A stretch of 50,882 nt of DNA, from contig JAKSIU010000017.1 in assembly GCA_024398615.1 (NCBI GenBank), forward strand, positions 1 through 50,882, in the 5' to 3' direction. The notes beneath the pieces are model-generated. The model did no database searches. It saw nothing but the letters and a program-made list of their open reading frames with translations, and was not told the origin of the DNA. Both the position numbers and the translations under genes were made by a program. The stretch comes from Bacteroidaceae bacterium (lineage in GTDB: Bacteria; Bacteroidota; Bacteroidia; Bacteroidales; Bacteroidaceae). Below, piece by piece: positions 16,711 to 25,876 of this stretch; position 1 is the stretch's first letter; each line of letters starts with the position of its first letter.

Positions 16711-18051
16711 TCAGGCATTCCCGGTAAGTTCCGAAATGGCCTTGTCTATGTCTGCGAACGGGAATGCGCCGACAAGTTCCTCCATACGTGCCGATATACG
16801 GTCATTGCATAAGTTGCCGATACTTCCCTCGTGCGTGTGGCTTATGTCGTGACATGCCTTGAACGTGCCGTTCTCAATATCCGAAGCGACTGTCCGGTAG
16901 GCTTCACGGAAAGGCATTCCCTGAAGGGCCAGGCGGTTGACTTCCTCTACGCTGAAAATGGTATCGTATTTGGGATCATCGAGAATGTCGGTGCGTACTT
17001 TGATGTGGTCCATCATGTATGCTGTCATGGTGATGATCTGTTCCAGCTGTTCGAAAGCCGGCAGGAACAGTTCCTTGACAAGCTGCATGTCGCGGAAATA
17101 TCCGCTTGGCAGGTTGTTTGTCATAAGTATGATGTCCTGAGGAAGTGCCTGCAGACGGTTGCAGCGGGCGCGTGTCAGTTCAAACACATCGGGATTCTTC
17201 TTGTGAGGCATTATGCTTGAGCCGGTGGTACAGTCATCGGGCAGCTTGATGAATGCGAAGTTCTGACTGTTGAACATGCATGCATCGAATGCCAGACGGC
17301 TTATCGTACCTGCCACGCTTGCAAGAGCGAATGCTACGGTGCGTTCCAGCTTGCCTCTGGTCATCTGTGCATAGACCACGTTATAGTCCATTGATTCAAA
17401 GCCCAGAAGATCTGTGGTCATCTGCCTGTTCAGCGGAAACGATGAACCGTATCCGGCTGCACTTCCCAGAGGATTGCGGTTTGCCTGATCAAAGGCGGCG
17501 CGCAGCACAAGCATGTCATCGGTGAGCGATTCGGCGTAAGCCCCGAACCAGAGACCGAACGATGACGGCATTGCTATCTGCAGATGCGTGTATCCGGGCA
17601 TGAGCACATCCTTATAGGTGTCGCTTTGGCGGACCAGTATGTCGAACAGTCCCTTGACCTGCTCCACAATATGACGCAGCCGGTCACGTGTGAAAAGTTT
17701 CAGATCTACCAGAACCTGGTCATTACGGGAACGGCCGCTGTGAATTTTCTTTCCCATATCACCGAACTGTCGGGTAAGCATAAGCTCAATTTGGGAATGC
17801 ACATCCTCCACACCGTCTTCTATGACGAAATTCCCTGATTTGACTACTTCCAGCAGTTCTCTGAGTCCGGATGTGAGCGTTTTCAGTTCATCGGGCTCCA
17901 GAAGTCCGATGGATTCGAGCATTCTGATATGCGCCATGGATCCTTGGATGTCATATTCGGCCAGCATCAGGTCCATTTCGCGGTCACGTCCTACGGTGTA
18001 GTCCTGGATGAGTGAGTTCACGGGTTTCCCCTTATCCCAGATAGGTTTCAT
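16711..18051 (-). CDS. argH: Argininosuccinate lyase
   Basis: 446 residues from the ATG at 18051. The fumarase/aspartase superfamily signature is GSSIMPHKKNPD (278-288), with KKIHSGRSRNDQV (101-113) and PGYTHLQIAMPSS (152-164), all typical of ArgH. It splits argininosuccinate to arginine and fumarate in the last step of arginine synthesis. The reading frame is open further upstream (to 18252), but that part is in the SRPBCC gene in another frame; the ATG at 18051 overlaps the SRPBCC stop by 4 bases (ATGA), the usual coupling signal. Confidence 0.95.
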   Translation of the reverse strand: MKPIWDKGKPVNSLIQDYTVGRDREMDLMLAEYDIQGSMAHIRMLESIGLLEPDELKTLTSGLRELLEVVKSGNFVIEDGVEDVHSQIELMLTRQFGDMGKKIHSGRSRNDQVLVDLKLFTRDRLRHIVEQVKGLFDILVRQSDTYKDVLMPGYTHLQIAMPSSFGLWFGAYAESLTDDMLVLRAAFDQANRNPLGSAAGYGSSFPLNRQMTTDLLGFESMDYNVVYAQMTRGKLERTVAFALASVAGTISRLAFDACMFNSQNFAFIKLPDDCTTGSSIMPHKKNPDVFELTRARCNRLQALPQDIILMTNNLPSGYFRDMQLVKELFLPAFEQLEQIITMTAYMMDHIKVRTDILDDPKYDTIFSVEEVNRLALQGMPFREAYRTVASDIENGTFKACHDISHTHEGSIGNLCNDRISARMEELVGAFPFADIDKAISELTGNA

Positions 18052-18479
18052 TCGTTGTAAGGAATATTTGATAATAAATCGGCAATTTTCCCAATGGCCT
18101 GAGTCAGCGGTTTCTCTACCATTTTTGCCATGAACATGTTCAGATCGGCATCCACGGTTATCTTGAATTTGCTGCTTTCTGCTGTAGTGGGCAGAATCTG
18201 AATCCACATGGTCATCCTGATGGGCGACTGCAGGGTTTCGAACTTGATGCACTTGAACGGTTCGCGTGAAACGATACCCAGTGCAAGACGTCCAAGCGGT
18301 GAGACCTCACAACTGACCTGGTCCCTTGTGGCCTGAAGGTCCTTGATGCTGATCTTTTCGGATTCACTTTGCGGAATGGCTCCGGCCAGTGACTGAAGGT
18401 TGCTCAGATCAGACAGCCTGTTATAGACATTTTCCTGTGGCCAGGCCACGAACTTTATCTGACTTTCGTATCTCTTCAT
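18048..18479 (-). CDS. SRPBCC-like conserved protein
   Basis: 143 residues, no signal peptide or membrane segment. The pattern MKRYESQIKFVAWPQENVYNRLSDLSNLQSL followed by five or six beta strands and a long C-terminal helix (MVEKPLTQAIGKIADLL) matches the SRPBCC/START helix-grip fold, which binds hydrophobic ligands. Function unknown. In Bacteroidales this small protein commonly lies between pyrE and argH, as here: it starts 1 base after the pyrE stop and overlaps argH by 4 bases. Confidence 0.75.
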   Translation of the reverse strand: MKRYESQIKFVAWPQENVYNRLSDLSNLQSLAGAIPQSESEKISIKDLQATRDQVSCEVSPLGRLALGIVSREPFKCIKFETLQSPIRMTMWIQILPTTAESSKFKITVDADLNMFMAKMVEKPLTQAIGKIADLLSNIPYNE

Positions 18480-18480
18480 A

Positions 18481-19113
18481 TCACTTTCCCCATTCTGAAG
18501 GGTTCTTTCTCCATTCTTCCAGGGTCTGGAGACTCTCGTTTCCTATGTATCCGCTTCCGATTGCCGCCTGAAGCATGGCGGGATAATCCGTGAGGGTTAC
18601 CAGTTTGACTCCGGCCTCTTCAAATGCCTTTTCGGCCTGTGGGAATCCGTATGTGAACGATGCCACCATGCCCATGACCTTACAGCCGGCATCGCGGAGT
18701 GCCTGAACGGCTTTGAGACTGCTTCCTCCTGTTGAAATCAGGTCTTCGATGACAAGGACTGTACTGCCCGGCTCAAGCTGGCCTTCGATTAAGTTGGCCA
18801 TTCCGTGGTCTTTGGGAGCGGAACGTACATATACGAATGGCTTTCCAAGACGGTCGGCAACGAGTGCCCCCTGGGCTATGGCACCGGTAGCAACTCCGGC
18901 AATAACCTGACAATCAGGGAACTGGGTTGTTGCAATGTGGCATAGAGAGTCACGCACCAGATTTCTGACTTCGGGATAGGAAAGGGCTTTACGATTATCG
19001 CAGTAGAAAGGTGAAAGCCATCCCGATGCCCATGTGAACGGTTGTGAAGGACGCACCTTCACGGCTTCGATTCTGAGAAGTTCCTTTGCTACCTGCTGGC
19101 TGATGTTGTCCAT
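18481..19113 (-). CDS. pyrE: Orotate phosphoribosyltransferase
   Basis: 210 residues, the usual length. The PRPP-binding motif is VLVIEDLISTGGSS (119-132), and KALSYPEVR with FVYVRSAPKDHG (94-104) are further family marks. It joins orotate and PRPP to form OMP in pyrimidine synthesis. First gene of a tight group (pyrE, SRPBCC, argH, CxxC lipoprotein, ABC exporter). A -7-like box lies 31 bases upstream of the ATG. Confidence 0.95.
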   Translation of the reverse strand: MDNISQQVAKELLRIEAVKVRPSQPFTWASGWLSPFYCDNRKALSYPEVRNLVRDSLCHIATTQFPDCQVIAGVATGAIAQGALVADRLGKPFVYVRSAPKDHGMANLIEGQLEPGSTVLVIEDLISTGGSSLKAVQALRDAGCKVMGMVASFTYGFPQAEKAFEEAGVKLVTLTDYPAMLQAAIGSGYIGNESLQTLEEWRKNPSEWGK

Positions 19114-19143
19114 AATATTTGCAGTTTTTTTTGAATAACCGCT

Positions 19144-19152
19144 GCGAAGTTA
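19144..19152 (-). promoter_or_regulatory. -7-like box (TAACTTCGC) of the pyrE group
   Basis: Minus-strand TAACTTCGC has one mismatch to TAnnTTTGC. The same variant occurs upstream of mdh (34805-34813). No clear -33 TTG. Confidence 0.4.
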
Positions 19153-19240
19153 AGAAGAAGTAAGGAAATAATGGGTCTAAGGCACGTTTCTTTAATATAA
19201 AACAACACCTTTATATGCCGCGCGAGTGAAATATATTGAC

Positions 19241-19249
19241 TAATTTTGC
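19241..19249 (+). promoter_or_regulatory. -7 box (TAATTTTGC) of the DUF6242-like gene
   Basis: Perfect TAnnTTTGC 20 bases before the ATG at 19270. It heads the envelope group 19270-27293. No TTG is found at the -33 spacing. Confidence 0.5.
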
Positions 19250-19269
19250 GCGGTACACAATTATATAGA

Positions 19270-20634
19270 ATGAGAAAACTGCTTTTTCCACTGCTGACAC
19301 TGTTTTCAGGCGCTCTGTGCGTGTCATGTTTCAGCACTGCCAAAGAGGAAACATATCCACAGGCTGCAATCACTTCATTCACCCTGGGCTATTTCAATGT
19401 AAGTACTCCCGATGTCAATTACCACGGGAATGACACCACGGTCATGGTGCGTGAGGGTGGAGTCATGTACCCCATGACGATAGATCAGACAAACAACATG
19501 ATATATAACAAGGATTCTCTGGCATACGGTTCCCAGCTCAATGGGGTCACATGTACGGTAGGATCAACGGGAACGGTCGCGTACAGATACCTTGATGAAC
19601 CGGAACAGTTCTTTGCGTACGAGCCGAAGGATTCCATTGATTTCACCCGTCCTCTTTCGTTTGTCGTCGTTTCAACTGACGGATCCTACTCTCGGACATA
19701 TGGTTTCAAACTGAATGTAAGACAGGTATTCCCCGATTCTGTCATCTGGAAGAACTGTCAGGTTCCGGAACTTGAGAATCCGGTCATGGCTGTCCGCTCT
19801 GATTCGGCATATCTCATCGGAATGAAGTCCGATGCCATATACATGAGTTCCTGTGATATCAGGAAAGGCGAGTTTTCAAGCCCCGGACAGGTGTCAGGCA
19901 TGGGTGGTGTTCCCGGTGCCATGATGGTCGCCTTCGGGAAACTGTTCGTCCAGTCCGATGGAAGTCTTTATGAATCGGCAGACGGTCTGAACTGGTCAGA
20001 GGCGTGCGGTGGAATAGCCGTCCTGTTCGCATCGGAACAGAAGCAGTACAATCCTGAACTTGAAGTATGGGCAGTGGGAACAGACGGAATGCTGATGAGC
20101 AGTGTTGACATGCATGAGTGGACTGCACGGCAGACACTGCAGGACAATTTCCCTGCCATGGGAGGTACCGTGGTGAGCAGCGCTCTCAAGACCAATCCTT
20201 CAATAACACGTTATGTCCTTGCCGGCCGTTCGGCCTGTGATACTCCGTCAGTCGGGCTGTGGACAAGACTTTCAACCGAGGACGGATGGACGTCGGTCGT
20301 TCCCTCATCGGTCTGCGACCAGGTACTTCCCGCTTGGGAGAAGTCATTCATGTTCCCATACGACGGCAGTCTGTTTGCCATTGGGGATGGTCTGGAATGC
20401 ATGTATCAGTCTATGGATAACGGTATAACATGGTATGCCTGCAACAGATATGCTGACGAATGGTCAACATTCAACAGGTTCATGCAGCTGCCTGTATCGC
20501 TTGTCGGTTACCGGGGCCGTTTTGCCGCAGCGACTGACAGCCGCGGGGGAATCTGGATAGCGGATTCCAACGGTCACGCCTACCGTGGTGCCATAAGGCG
20601 TATTGACAGTCTTAACTCTGAAAACCGATATTAA
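19270..20634 (+). CDS. DUF6242-like lipoprotein
   Basis: 454 residues from the ATG at 19270; an earlier TTG in frame falls inside the promoter box. A lipoprotein signal ends at Cys20 (CVSC, then FSTAKEE). The N-terminal 130 residues look like a cadherin-like or Ig-type domain (FTLGYFNV, SFVVVSTDGSYSRTYGFKLNV); residues about 150-440 carry repeated short beta units (SDAIYMSS, SDGSLYESADGLNWSE, TDGMLMSSVDMHEWT, DNGITWYACN) as in a beta-propeller or sialidase-like fold. It matches what I recall of DUF6242, found beside uppS and bamA in Bacteroidales. Role unknown, probably in the cell envelope. Confidence 0.72.
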   Translation: MRKLLFPLLTLFSGALCVSCFSTAKEETYPQAAITSFTLGYFNVSTPDVNYHGNDTTVMVREGGVMYPMTIDQTNNMIYNKDSLAYGSQLNGVTCTVGSTGTVAYRYLDEPEQFFAYEPKDSIDFTRPLSFVVVSTDGSYSRTYGFKLNVRQVFPDSVIWKNCQVPELENPVMAVRSDSAYLIGMKSDAIYMSSCDIRKGEFSSPGQVSGMGGVPGAMMVAFGKLFVQSDGSLYESADGLNWSEACGGIAVLFASEQKQYNPELEVWAVGTDGMLMSSVDMHEWTARQTLQDNFPAMGGTVVSSALKTNPSITRYVLAGRSACDTPSVGLWTRLSTEDGWTSVVPSSVCDQVLPAWEKSFMFPYDGSLFAIGDGLECMYQSMDNGITWYACNRYADEWSTFNRFMQLPVSLVGYRGRFAAATDSRGGIWIADSNGHAYRGAIRRIDSLNSENRY

Positions 20635-20641
20635 CTGACCG

Positions 20642-21346
20642 ATGTCTGTATCTGGAATTGGAAAGCTGGCGGTCATGACCATTCTGACAGTAATGGTCAG
20701 CGGACTCAGGGCGCAGGACGAAACCACCTGGCTCATGGAAGTGGGTCTTGGCGGTGGCGGCAGTTTCTATATGGGCGATGCCAACCAGAGCCTGTACAGG
20801 AACACCAACGGGGCTGCATCGGTTATTGCCAGGTACAATTTCAATCCCAGGTTTTCGGTCAAGGGAATAATGGGGGCTGCCGGTATTTCGGGTTCTCCAG
20901 ACGGTTCCTTCGGCGAATTGCCTCAGCAGGACATCCCGGATTTCAGCCGTACCGTCTATGGGTTCTCCCTGCAGGCCGAATGGGGCTTCCTGGGTTATAT
21001 GGCCAATGAATGGGCAGGAGGGTCACGGCTGGCACCATACGGTCTGGCCGGATTGGGACTGGATTTCATTCCGGCACCGGCTGCAAATGATTTTGCATTA
21101 AGCATTCCGTTGGGACTGGGTTTACGGTATAAACTGTCGGACCGTACGAACATCGGCTTTGAATGGAGCATGCATTTCACAGGATCCGACAGGCTTGATG
21201 TGGGCGGCTCCAGCCGTGGAAACGGATTGGAGAATCCGCTTCTCATAAACGGAAAGGGTTTGAAGAACAAGGACAGCTATTGTGTTACAATGCTCTATCT
21301 GACTTTTGATGTGTTCAGGAAACCATGTCATTGCAACGATGAATAA
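20642..21346 (+). CDS. DUF6089-like outer-membrane beta-barrel
   Basis: 234 residues with a signal peptide (about 1-24, ending GLRA). Repeated amphipathic strands rich in Gly and aromatic residues (VGLGGGGSFYMGDANQS, PYGLAGLGLDFIPA, LGLGLRYKLSDRTNIGFEW) indicate an 8-strand type barrel. It lies 7 bases after the DUF6242-like gene and runs into uppS. The order DUF6242-DUF6089-uppS-bamA is common in Bacteroidales. The ending KPCHCNDE after the last strand is unusual for a barrel. Role unknown. Confidence 0.75.
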   Translation: MSVSGIGKLAVMTILTVMVSGLRAQDETTWLMEVGLGGGGSFYMGDANQSLYRNTNGAASVIARYNFNPRFSVKGIMGAAGISGSPDGSFGELPQQDIPDFSRTVYGFSLQAEWGFLGYMANEWAGGSRLAPYGLAGLGLDFIPAPAANDFALSIPLGLGLRYKLSDRTNIGFEWSMHFTGSDRLDVGGSSRGNGLENPLLINGKGLKNKDSYCVTMLYLTFDVFRKPCHCNDE

Positions 21347-21347
21347 T

Positions 21348-22115
21348 ATGGAAAACAAAACATACAGGGAACAGCTTGATCTGAACCGCATACCGCAACA
21401 TGTGGCAATCATCATGGACGGAAACGGCCGTTGGGCACAACAGCGCGGCCTTGACCGTACAAAAGGCCACATTGAAGGTGTGGAAGTGGTTCGCAGATCT
21501 CTTGATACGGTTGTCAGTCTTGGAATAAAGTATCTTACCCTCTATACGTTCTCGACCGAGAACTGGAACCGTCCGCAGTATGAGGTGAGTGCTCTGATGG
21601 ATCTTCTGCTGAACAACATTGAAGAGGAAATGTTCTTTGAGAATCATGTACGTCTGAAAGTCATAGGCGACATGGAACGTCTTCCAAAGGATGTTCAGAA
21701 ACGCCTGAACCAGTGCATTGATGACACCAAGGATTTTGACCGCTGCACCCTGGTGCTTGCTTTGAGCTATTCTTCGCGCTGGGAAATTACCGATGCAGTG
21801 AAAAATATCGCGAAACGGATTGAAAATGGGGAACTGAAAGCATCGGACATCAATGAGAGTCTGCTGTCACAGTCTCTTTCGACTTCATTCATGCCCGATC
21901 CTGATCTGCTGGTCCGCACCGGTGGAGAACTGCGTCTGAGCAATTATCTGCTGTGGCAGTCGGCTTATACCGAATTGTATTTTACTGACACATATTGGCC
22001 TGATTTTGATGAGGATGAGCTTTGCAAGGCTCTGCTGTCATATCAGCGCAGACAACGCCGTTTTGGCCTTACCGGTGCCCAGGTCGAAAAGACTGATGGA
22101 ACCACACAAAAATGA
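21348..22115 (+). CDS. uppS: Isoprenyl transferase (undecaprenyl diphosphate synthase)
   Basis: 255 residues from the ATG at 21348; ATGs at 21339 and 21306 are also possible. The cis-prenyltransferase signature HVAIIMDGNGRWA holds the catalytic Asp24; TLYTFSTENWNRP and LVRTGGELRLSNYLLWQSAYTEL follow. It builds the C55 carrier lipid for peptidoglycan, lipopolysaccharide and capsule. The start overlaps or abuts the stop of the DUF6089-like gene, and its stop overlaps the first ATG of bamA. Confidence 0.95.
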   Translation: MENKTYREQLDLNRIPQHVAIIMDGNGRWAQQRGLDRTKGHIEGVEVVRRSLDTVVSLGIKYLTLYTFSTENWNRPQYEVSALMDLLLNNIEEEMFFENHVRLKVIGDMERLPKDVQKRLNQCIDDTKDFDRCTLVLALSYSSRWEITDAVKNIAKRIENGELKASDINESLLSQSLSTSFMPDPDLLVRTGGELRLSNYLLWQSAYTELYFTDTYWPDFDEDELCKALLSYQRRQRRFGLTGAQVEKTDGTTQK

Positions 22116-24757
22116 TGATGATGAAGAAAAGACTTATACTGACTGTTATCCTGCCTCTGCTCGCTTTCCTGCCGGTGGTGGCACAGACAGAGATTGAGCA
22201 GACTCAGGAGAATCCGGTCATCCTGTATTCCGGTACTCCAAAGAGATATGAGATAGCCCAGATTGATGTGAGCGGAATAGAAGAGAATAATCACAAGACT
22301 CTTCTGCGACTCTCCGGTCTGAGTGTGGGGCAGAGAGTTACGGTACCCGGACCGGATATCACAGGTGCCATGAAGAAGCTCTGGCAGACCGGTCTGTTCG
22401 GAAATGTCGGTATCAGTGCCAAGAAGATTGTCGGTGACAGGATATGGTTGGAACTGGCTGTGGAGCAGAATCCCAAGGTCAAGGAACTGGTGTTCCATGG
22501 AGCCAAGAAAGGACAGATATCGGAACTGGAAGAGAAGGTCGGCCTGTTCCCCGGAAGCCAGATTACCCAGAACGCGCTTGACAGGACTGAAAAGCTGGTC
22601 CGCAACTATTTTGATGAAAAGGGTTTCAAGAATGCCGAAATCAGAGTGCAGCAGCGGGCTGCCGATGAGGACGGACTGGCATACGTTGACGTATATGTCG
22701 ATGCCAAGGACAAGGTCAAGGTGAATGCCATACATCTGGAAGGCAACAGCGCACTTTCTGACAAGGAGATACGCAAGATCATGAAGAAAACCAACGAGAA
22801 GGGCTATCTTCCTGATTTCTTTCACAGCAAGAAGTTCATCAACGATGAATATCTGGCCGATCTGGACCGCATTTACGAGCGCTATGGTGAAAAGGGTTAC
22901 CGTGATGCTTATATCGTAAGTGACAGTATCTCGCAGAATCCTGCAGATGGTACGGTCGATGTCTGGCTCAAGTTCGATGAAGGCAATCCGTATTATATCC
23001 GCAGTGTGGAATGGGTGGGCAACTCGGTCTTCGACAGCGATGAGCTCAATGCGTTTCTCACTCTTAAACCGGGTGACGTCTATAACCAGAAGAAGATGAA
23101 GGAACGTACCAAGGATGATGAGGATGCCATAGGAAAGATGTACTACAACAAGGGATATGTGGGATTCCAGATCAATCCGGTGGAATCGAACATAGACGGT
23201 GATTCAATTGACCTTGAGATACGTATTGCCGAAGGTCCCCAGGCTTCAATCAACCGTGTTACCATTACCGGAAATGACCGTCTGTATGAGAACGTGATTC
23301 GGCGCGAGCTTTATACCCGTCCGGGAGATATCTTCTCATACGATGCCATAGAGCGCACATACCGTACTTTGGGACAGATGGGACACTTTGATCCGCAGAC
23401 AATCAACCCCAACATAGTGCCTGACCAGGTTAACGGAACAGTTGACATTGACTGGCAGCTTGATAGCAAGCCCAACGACCAGATTGAACTGTCAGCCGGT
23501 TGGGGACAGACAGGTGTGATTGGACGTCTGTCACTCAAGTTCACGAACTTTTCCATGTACAATCTGTTCCATAAGAGTGACAACTACCGCATGTTCATTC
23601 CTCAGGGTGACGGACAGACTTTCTCCATAAGCGGTCAGACCAACGGCAAGTTCTATCATTCGTACAGCATTTCGTTCCTTGAGCCGTGGCTGGGAGGAAA
23701 GAGACCTAATTCTCTTTCAATGGGGGCATTCTATTCCAAGCAGAGTGACATAAGCAGCAACTACTACAATTCCGCCTATTACCAGAACATGTACAACTAC
23801 ATGTACGGTTACGGCAGCTACAACTACGGCGGATACGGCAGTTACTACAACAACTACGAGTCATATTACGATCCGGACAAGTACATATCGATGCTTGGAG
23901 CCAGTGTGGGCTGGGGTAAGCGTCTCCACTGGCCCGATGATTATTTCCAGGTTTATGCCGAGCTGTCCTACACCCGTTATGATCTGAAGCAGTGGGATTA
24001 CTTCCTTATCCATAACGGTACATGTAACAACATCAATCTGGGCTTTACGGTAAGCCGTAATTCGACAAACAATTCACTGTTCCCGACCATGGGCAGCGAG
24101 TTTGCGGCATCGGTCTATCTTACCCCTCCTTATTCTCTGTTTGACGATGTTGATTACAGGAATCTGGCAGCGGACAGGACATTGTCCACATACCAGGATG
24201 AACTGCAGCGCAAGCACAAGTGGATTGAGTACAACAAATGGAAGTTCCGCAGCCGTACATACACTTCTCTTACGCATGGCATAAAGCGTAATCTGGTTCT
24301 TATGACCCGCTTCGATTTCGGTCTTCTGGGTCATTACAACAAGTATAAGAAGTCGCCGTTTGAAACATTCTTCATGGGTGGTGACGGCATGAGCGGCGGC
24401 AGTTACACCTATGCGACAGAAACCGTGGGACTGCGTGGTTATGACAATGGCGCGCTGACACCTTATGAAGATGGTTACGCCTATACGCGCATGGCGGCCG
24501 AGCTGCGCTATCCTCTGATGATGGAGAACAGCACCATCATCTATGCGCTGGCGTTTGTTGAAGGTGGTAACTGCTGGAATTCCATATCGAAGTTCAATCC
24601 GTTTGACCTGAAGCGTTCAGCGGGTGTCGGTGCCAGAATATTCCTTCCCATGGTCGGTCTGATGGGCATTGACTGGGCGTACGGTTTTGATCCTGTCATG
24701 GGTTCACGTCAGTACGGCGGAAGTCAGGTGCATTTCATTCTTGGCCAGGAATTTTAA
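22112..24757 (+). CDS. bamA: Outer-membrane protein assembly factor BamA
   Basis: 881 residues. Signal peptide about 1-29 (four successive Met codons at the start, so the exact first residue is uncertain). Five POTRA domains cover about 45-440 (for example VNAIHLEGNSALSDKEIRKIM, IRSVEWVGNSVFDSDELNAFL, INRVTITGNDRLYENVIRREL), followed by the 16-strand Omp85 barrel with MGGDGMSGGS and VGLRGYDN (the loop-6 VRGF/Y motif as LRGY). It inserts barrel proteins in the outer membrane. Residues 548-591 form a Tyr/Gly/Asn-rich insertion. It sits with uppS and three Skp genes, its periplasmic partners. Confidence 0.95.
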   Translation: MMMMKKRLILTVILPLLAFLPVVAQTEIEQTQENPVILYSGTPKRYEIAQIDVSGIEENNHKTLLRLSGLSVGQRVTVPGPDITGAMKKLWQTGLFGNVGISAKKIVGDRIWLELAVEQNPKVKELVFHGAKKGQISELEEKVGLFPGSQITQNALDRTEKLVRNYFDEKGFKNAEIRVQQRAADEDGLAYVDVYVDAKDKVKVNAIHLEGNSALSDKEIRKIMKKTNEKGYLPDFFHSKKFINDEYLADLDRIYERYGEKGYRDAYIVSDSISQNPADGTVDVWLKFDEGNPYYIRSVEWVGNSVFDSDELNAFLTLKPGDVYNQKKMKERTKDDEDAIGKMYYNKGYVGFQINPVESNIDGDSIDLEIRIAEGPQASINRVTITGNDRLYENVIRRELYTRPGDIFSYDAIERTYRTLGQMGHFDPQTINPNIVPDQVNGTVDIDWQLDSKPNDQIELSAGWGQTGVIGRLSLKFTNFSMYNLFHKSDNYRMFIPQGDGQTFSISGQTNGKFYHSYSISFLEPWLGGKRPNSLSMGAFYSKQSDISSNYYNSAYYQNMYNYMYGYGSYNYGGYGSYYNNYESYYDPDKYISMLGASVGWGKRLHWPDDYFQVYAELSYTRYDLKQWDYFLIHNGTCNNINLGFTVSRNSTNNSLFPTMGSEFAASVYLTPPYSLFDDVDYRNLAADRTLSTYQDELQRKHKWIEYNKWKFRSRTYTSLTHGIKRNLVLMTRFDFGLLGHYNKYKKSPFETFFMGGDGMSGGSYTYATETVGLRGYDNGALTPYEDGYAYTRMAAELRYPLMMENSTIIYALAFVEGGNCWNSISKFNPFDLKRSAGVGARIFLPMVGLMGIDWAYGFDPVMGSRQYGGSQVHFILGQEF

Positions 24758-24814
24758 CAATGAATCGGGAGATGATATATTAATTATGAAGTATGACCTA
24801 AAATCTTGAATATT

Positions 24815-25333
24815 ATGATTAAAAGAATTCTCACAGTAATGGTAATGGCAATGGTGTTGCCTCTTGCCGCAAGCGCACAGAAGTTCGCTTTTGTTGATAT
24901 GGAGTACATTCTTGACCGCATACCTGCATATGAAAGGGCCACAGAACAGTTGAACCAGCTTTCCAAACGCTGGAATGCCGAAATTGACGCTTTGGCACTT
25001 GAAGCTCAGAATATGTATAAGAGCTATCAGAACGAATCCCTTTTCCTCAGTGAAGAGCAGAAGTCAAAACGTGAAAACGAAATCATCGAGAAGGAAAAGC
25101 AGGCCACTGAACTGAGACGTCAGTATTTCGGAGTTGACGGTGAGCTGCAGAAGAAGCAGGAAAGTCTCATGGCCCCGATCCAGGATGAAATCTACGAGGC
25201 TGTAAAGCAGATCAGCGAGAAGGACGGTTATCAGGTCGTGGTTGACCGTTCATCGGCCCAAAGTGTTATCTTTGCTTCACCGAAGATTGATATCAGCAGG
25301 CAGGTGCTGGCAAAACTCGGCTATTCTGAGTGA
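24815..25333 (+). CDS. Skp/OmpH-family periplasmic chaperone, first copy
   Basis: 172 residues from the ATG at 24815, with a signal peptide (about 1-21, ending ASAQ). The short FAFVDMEYILDRIPAYE strand is followed by long charged helices (about 45-120, coiled coil with EEQKSKRENEIIEKEKQ) and a return strand, VVVDRSSAQSVIFASPKIDIS. This is the Skp/OmpH architecture, a trimeric holdase that escorts unfolded barrel proteins to BamA. It lies 57 bases after bamA. Confidence 0.9.
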   Translation: MIKRILTVMVMAMVLPLAASAQKFAFVDMEYILDRIPAYERATEQLNQLSKRWNAEIDALALEAQNMYKSYQNESLFLSEEQKSKRENEIIEKEKQATELRRQYFGVDGELQKKQESLMAPIQDEIYEAVKQISEKDGYQVVVDRSSAQSVIFASPKIDISRQVLAKLGYSE

Positions 25334-25363
25334 TATGATTTTGAATATTAACAAAACAAAATA

Positions 25364-25876
25364 ATGATGATTATGAAAAAGTTCATTGCAGCGATGCTGG
25401 TTGCCATTGTTCCGACCATGGCTTTCTCTCAGAAGTTCGGAAATCTCAATTCAAGTGAAATCATCCCTCTTATGCCGGAGTATAAGGATGCCCAGACGGA
25501 ACTTGAGACATTGTCAAAGCAGTATGAGGAAGAGCTCAAATATATGAGCGACGAGTACACAAAGAAGGTTGAAGATTATGAGAAGCAGCGTGAGACGCTT
25601 CCTGAGAACATACGTCAGCGCCGCGAGGAGGAGATCATGAGCAGTCGTGAGAAAGCCGATGAATATTATAACAGCTGCCGTGTCAATCTTGATGCCAAGC
25701 AGAATGAACTGATGGCTGCCATCAATACCAAGCTTCTGAAGGCCATTCAGGCAGTTGGCGAAGAGGGTCAGTTCATCTGTGTCTTTGACATGGCTGCAGG
25801 TGTGATTCCTTTTGTAAATGCCACTCTTACAACCGATGTGACAGAACAGGTAAAGGCCAAGCTCGGCATTAAATGA
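25364..25876 (+). CDS. Skp/OmpH-family periplasmic chaperone, second copy
   Basis: 170 residues; signal peptide about 1-22 (MAFSQ). The start may be the ATG at 25364, 25367 or 25373. It has the same layout as the first copy: KFGNLNSSEIIPLMPEY, a charged coiled coil (about 40-110) and the terminal FICVFDMAAGVIPFVNATLTTDVTEQVKAKLG. The stop overlaps the next ATG by 4 bases. Confidence 0.9.
   Translation: MMIMKKFIAAMLVAIVPTMAFSQKFGNLNSSEIIPLMPEYKDAQTELETLSKQYEEELKYMSDEYTKKVEDYEKQRETLPENIRQRREEEIMSSREKADEYYNSCRVNLDAKQNELMAAINTKLLKAIQAVGEEGQFICVFDMAAGVIPFVNATLTTDVTEQVKAKLGIK

Noticed and set aside
18052-18252. 67-residue N-terminal extension of ArgH
   Set aside because: This part lies in the SRPBCC gene in another frame; ArgH proteins begin at or near MKPIWDKG, which has an ATGA overlap start.
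22043-22825. 260-residue open frame antisense to uppS and bamA
   Set aside because: Shadow of two well-supported genes; no motif and no promoter.
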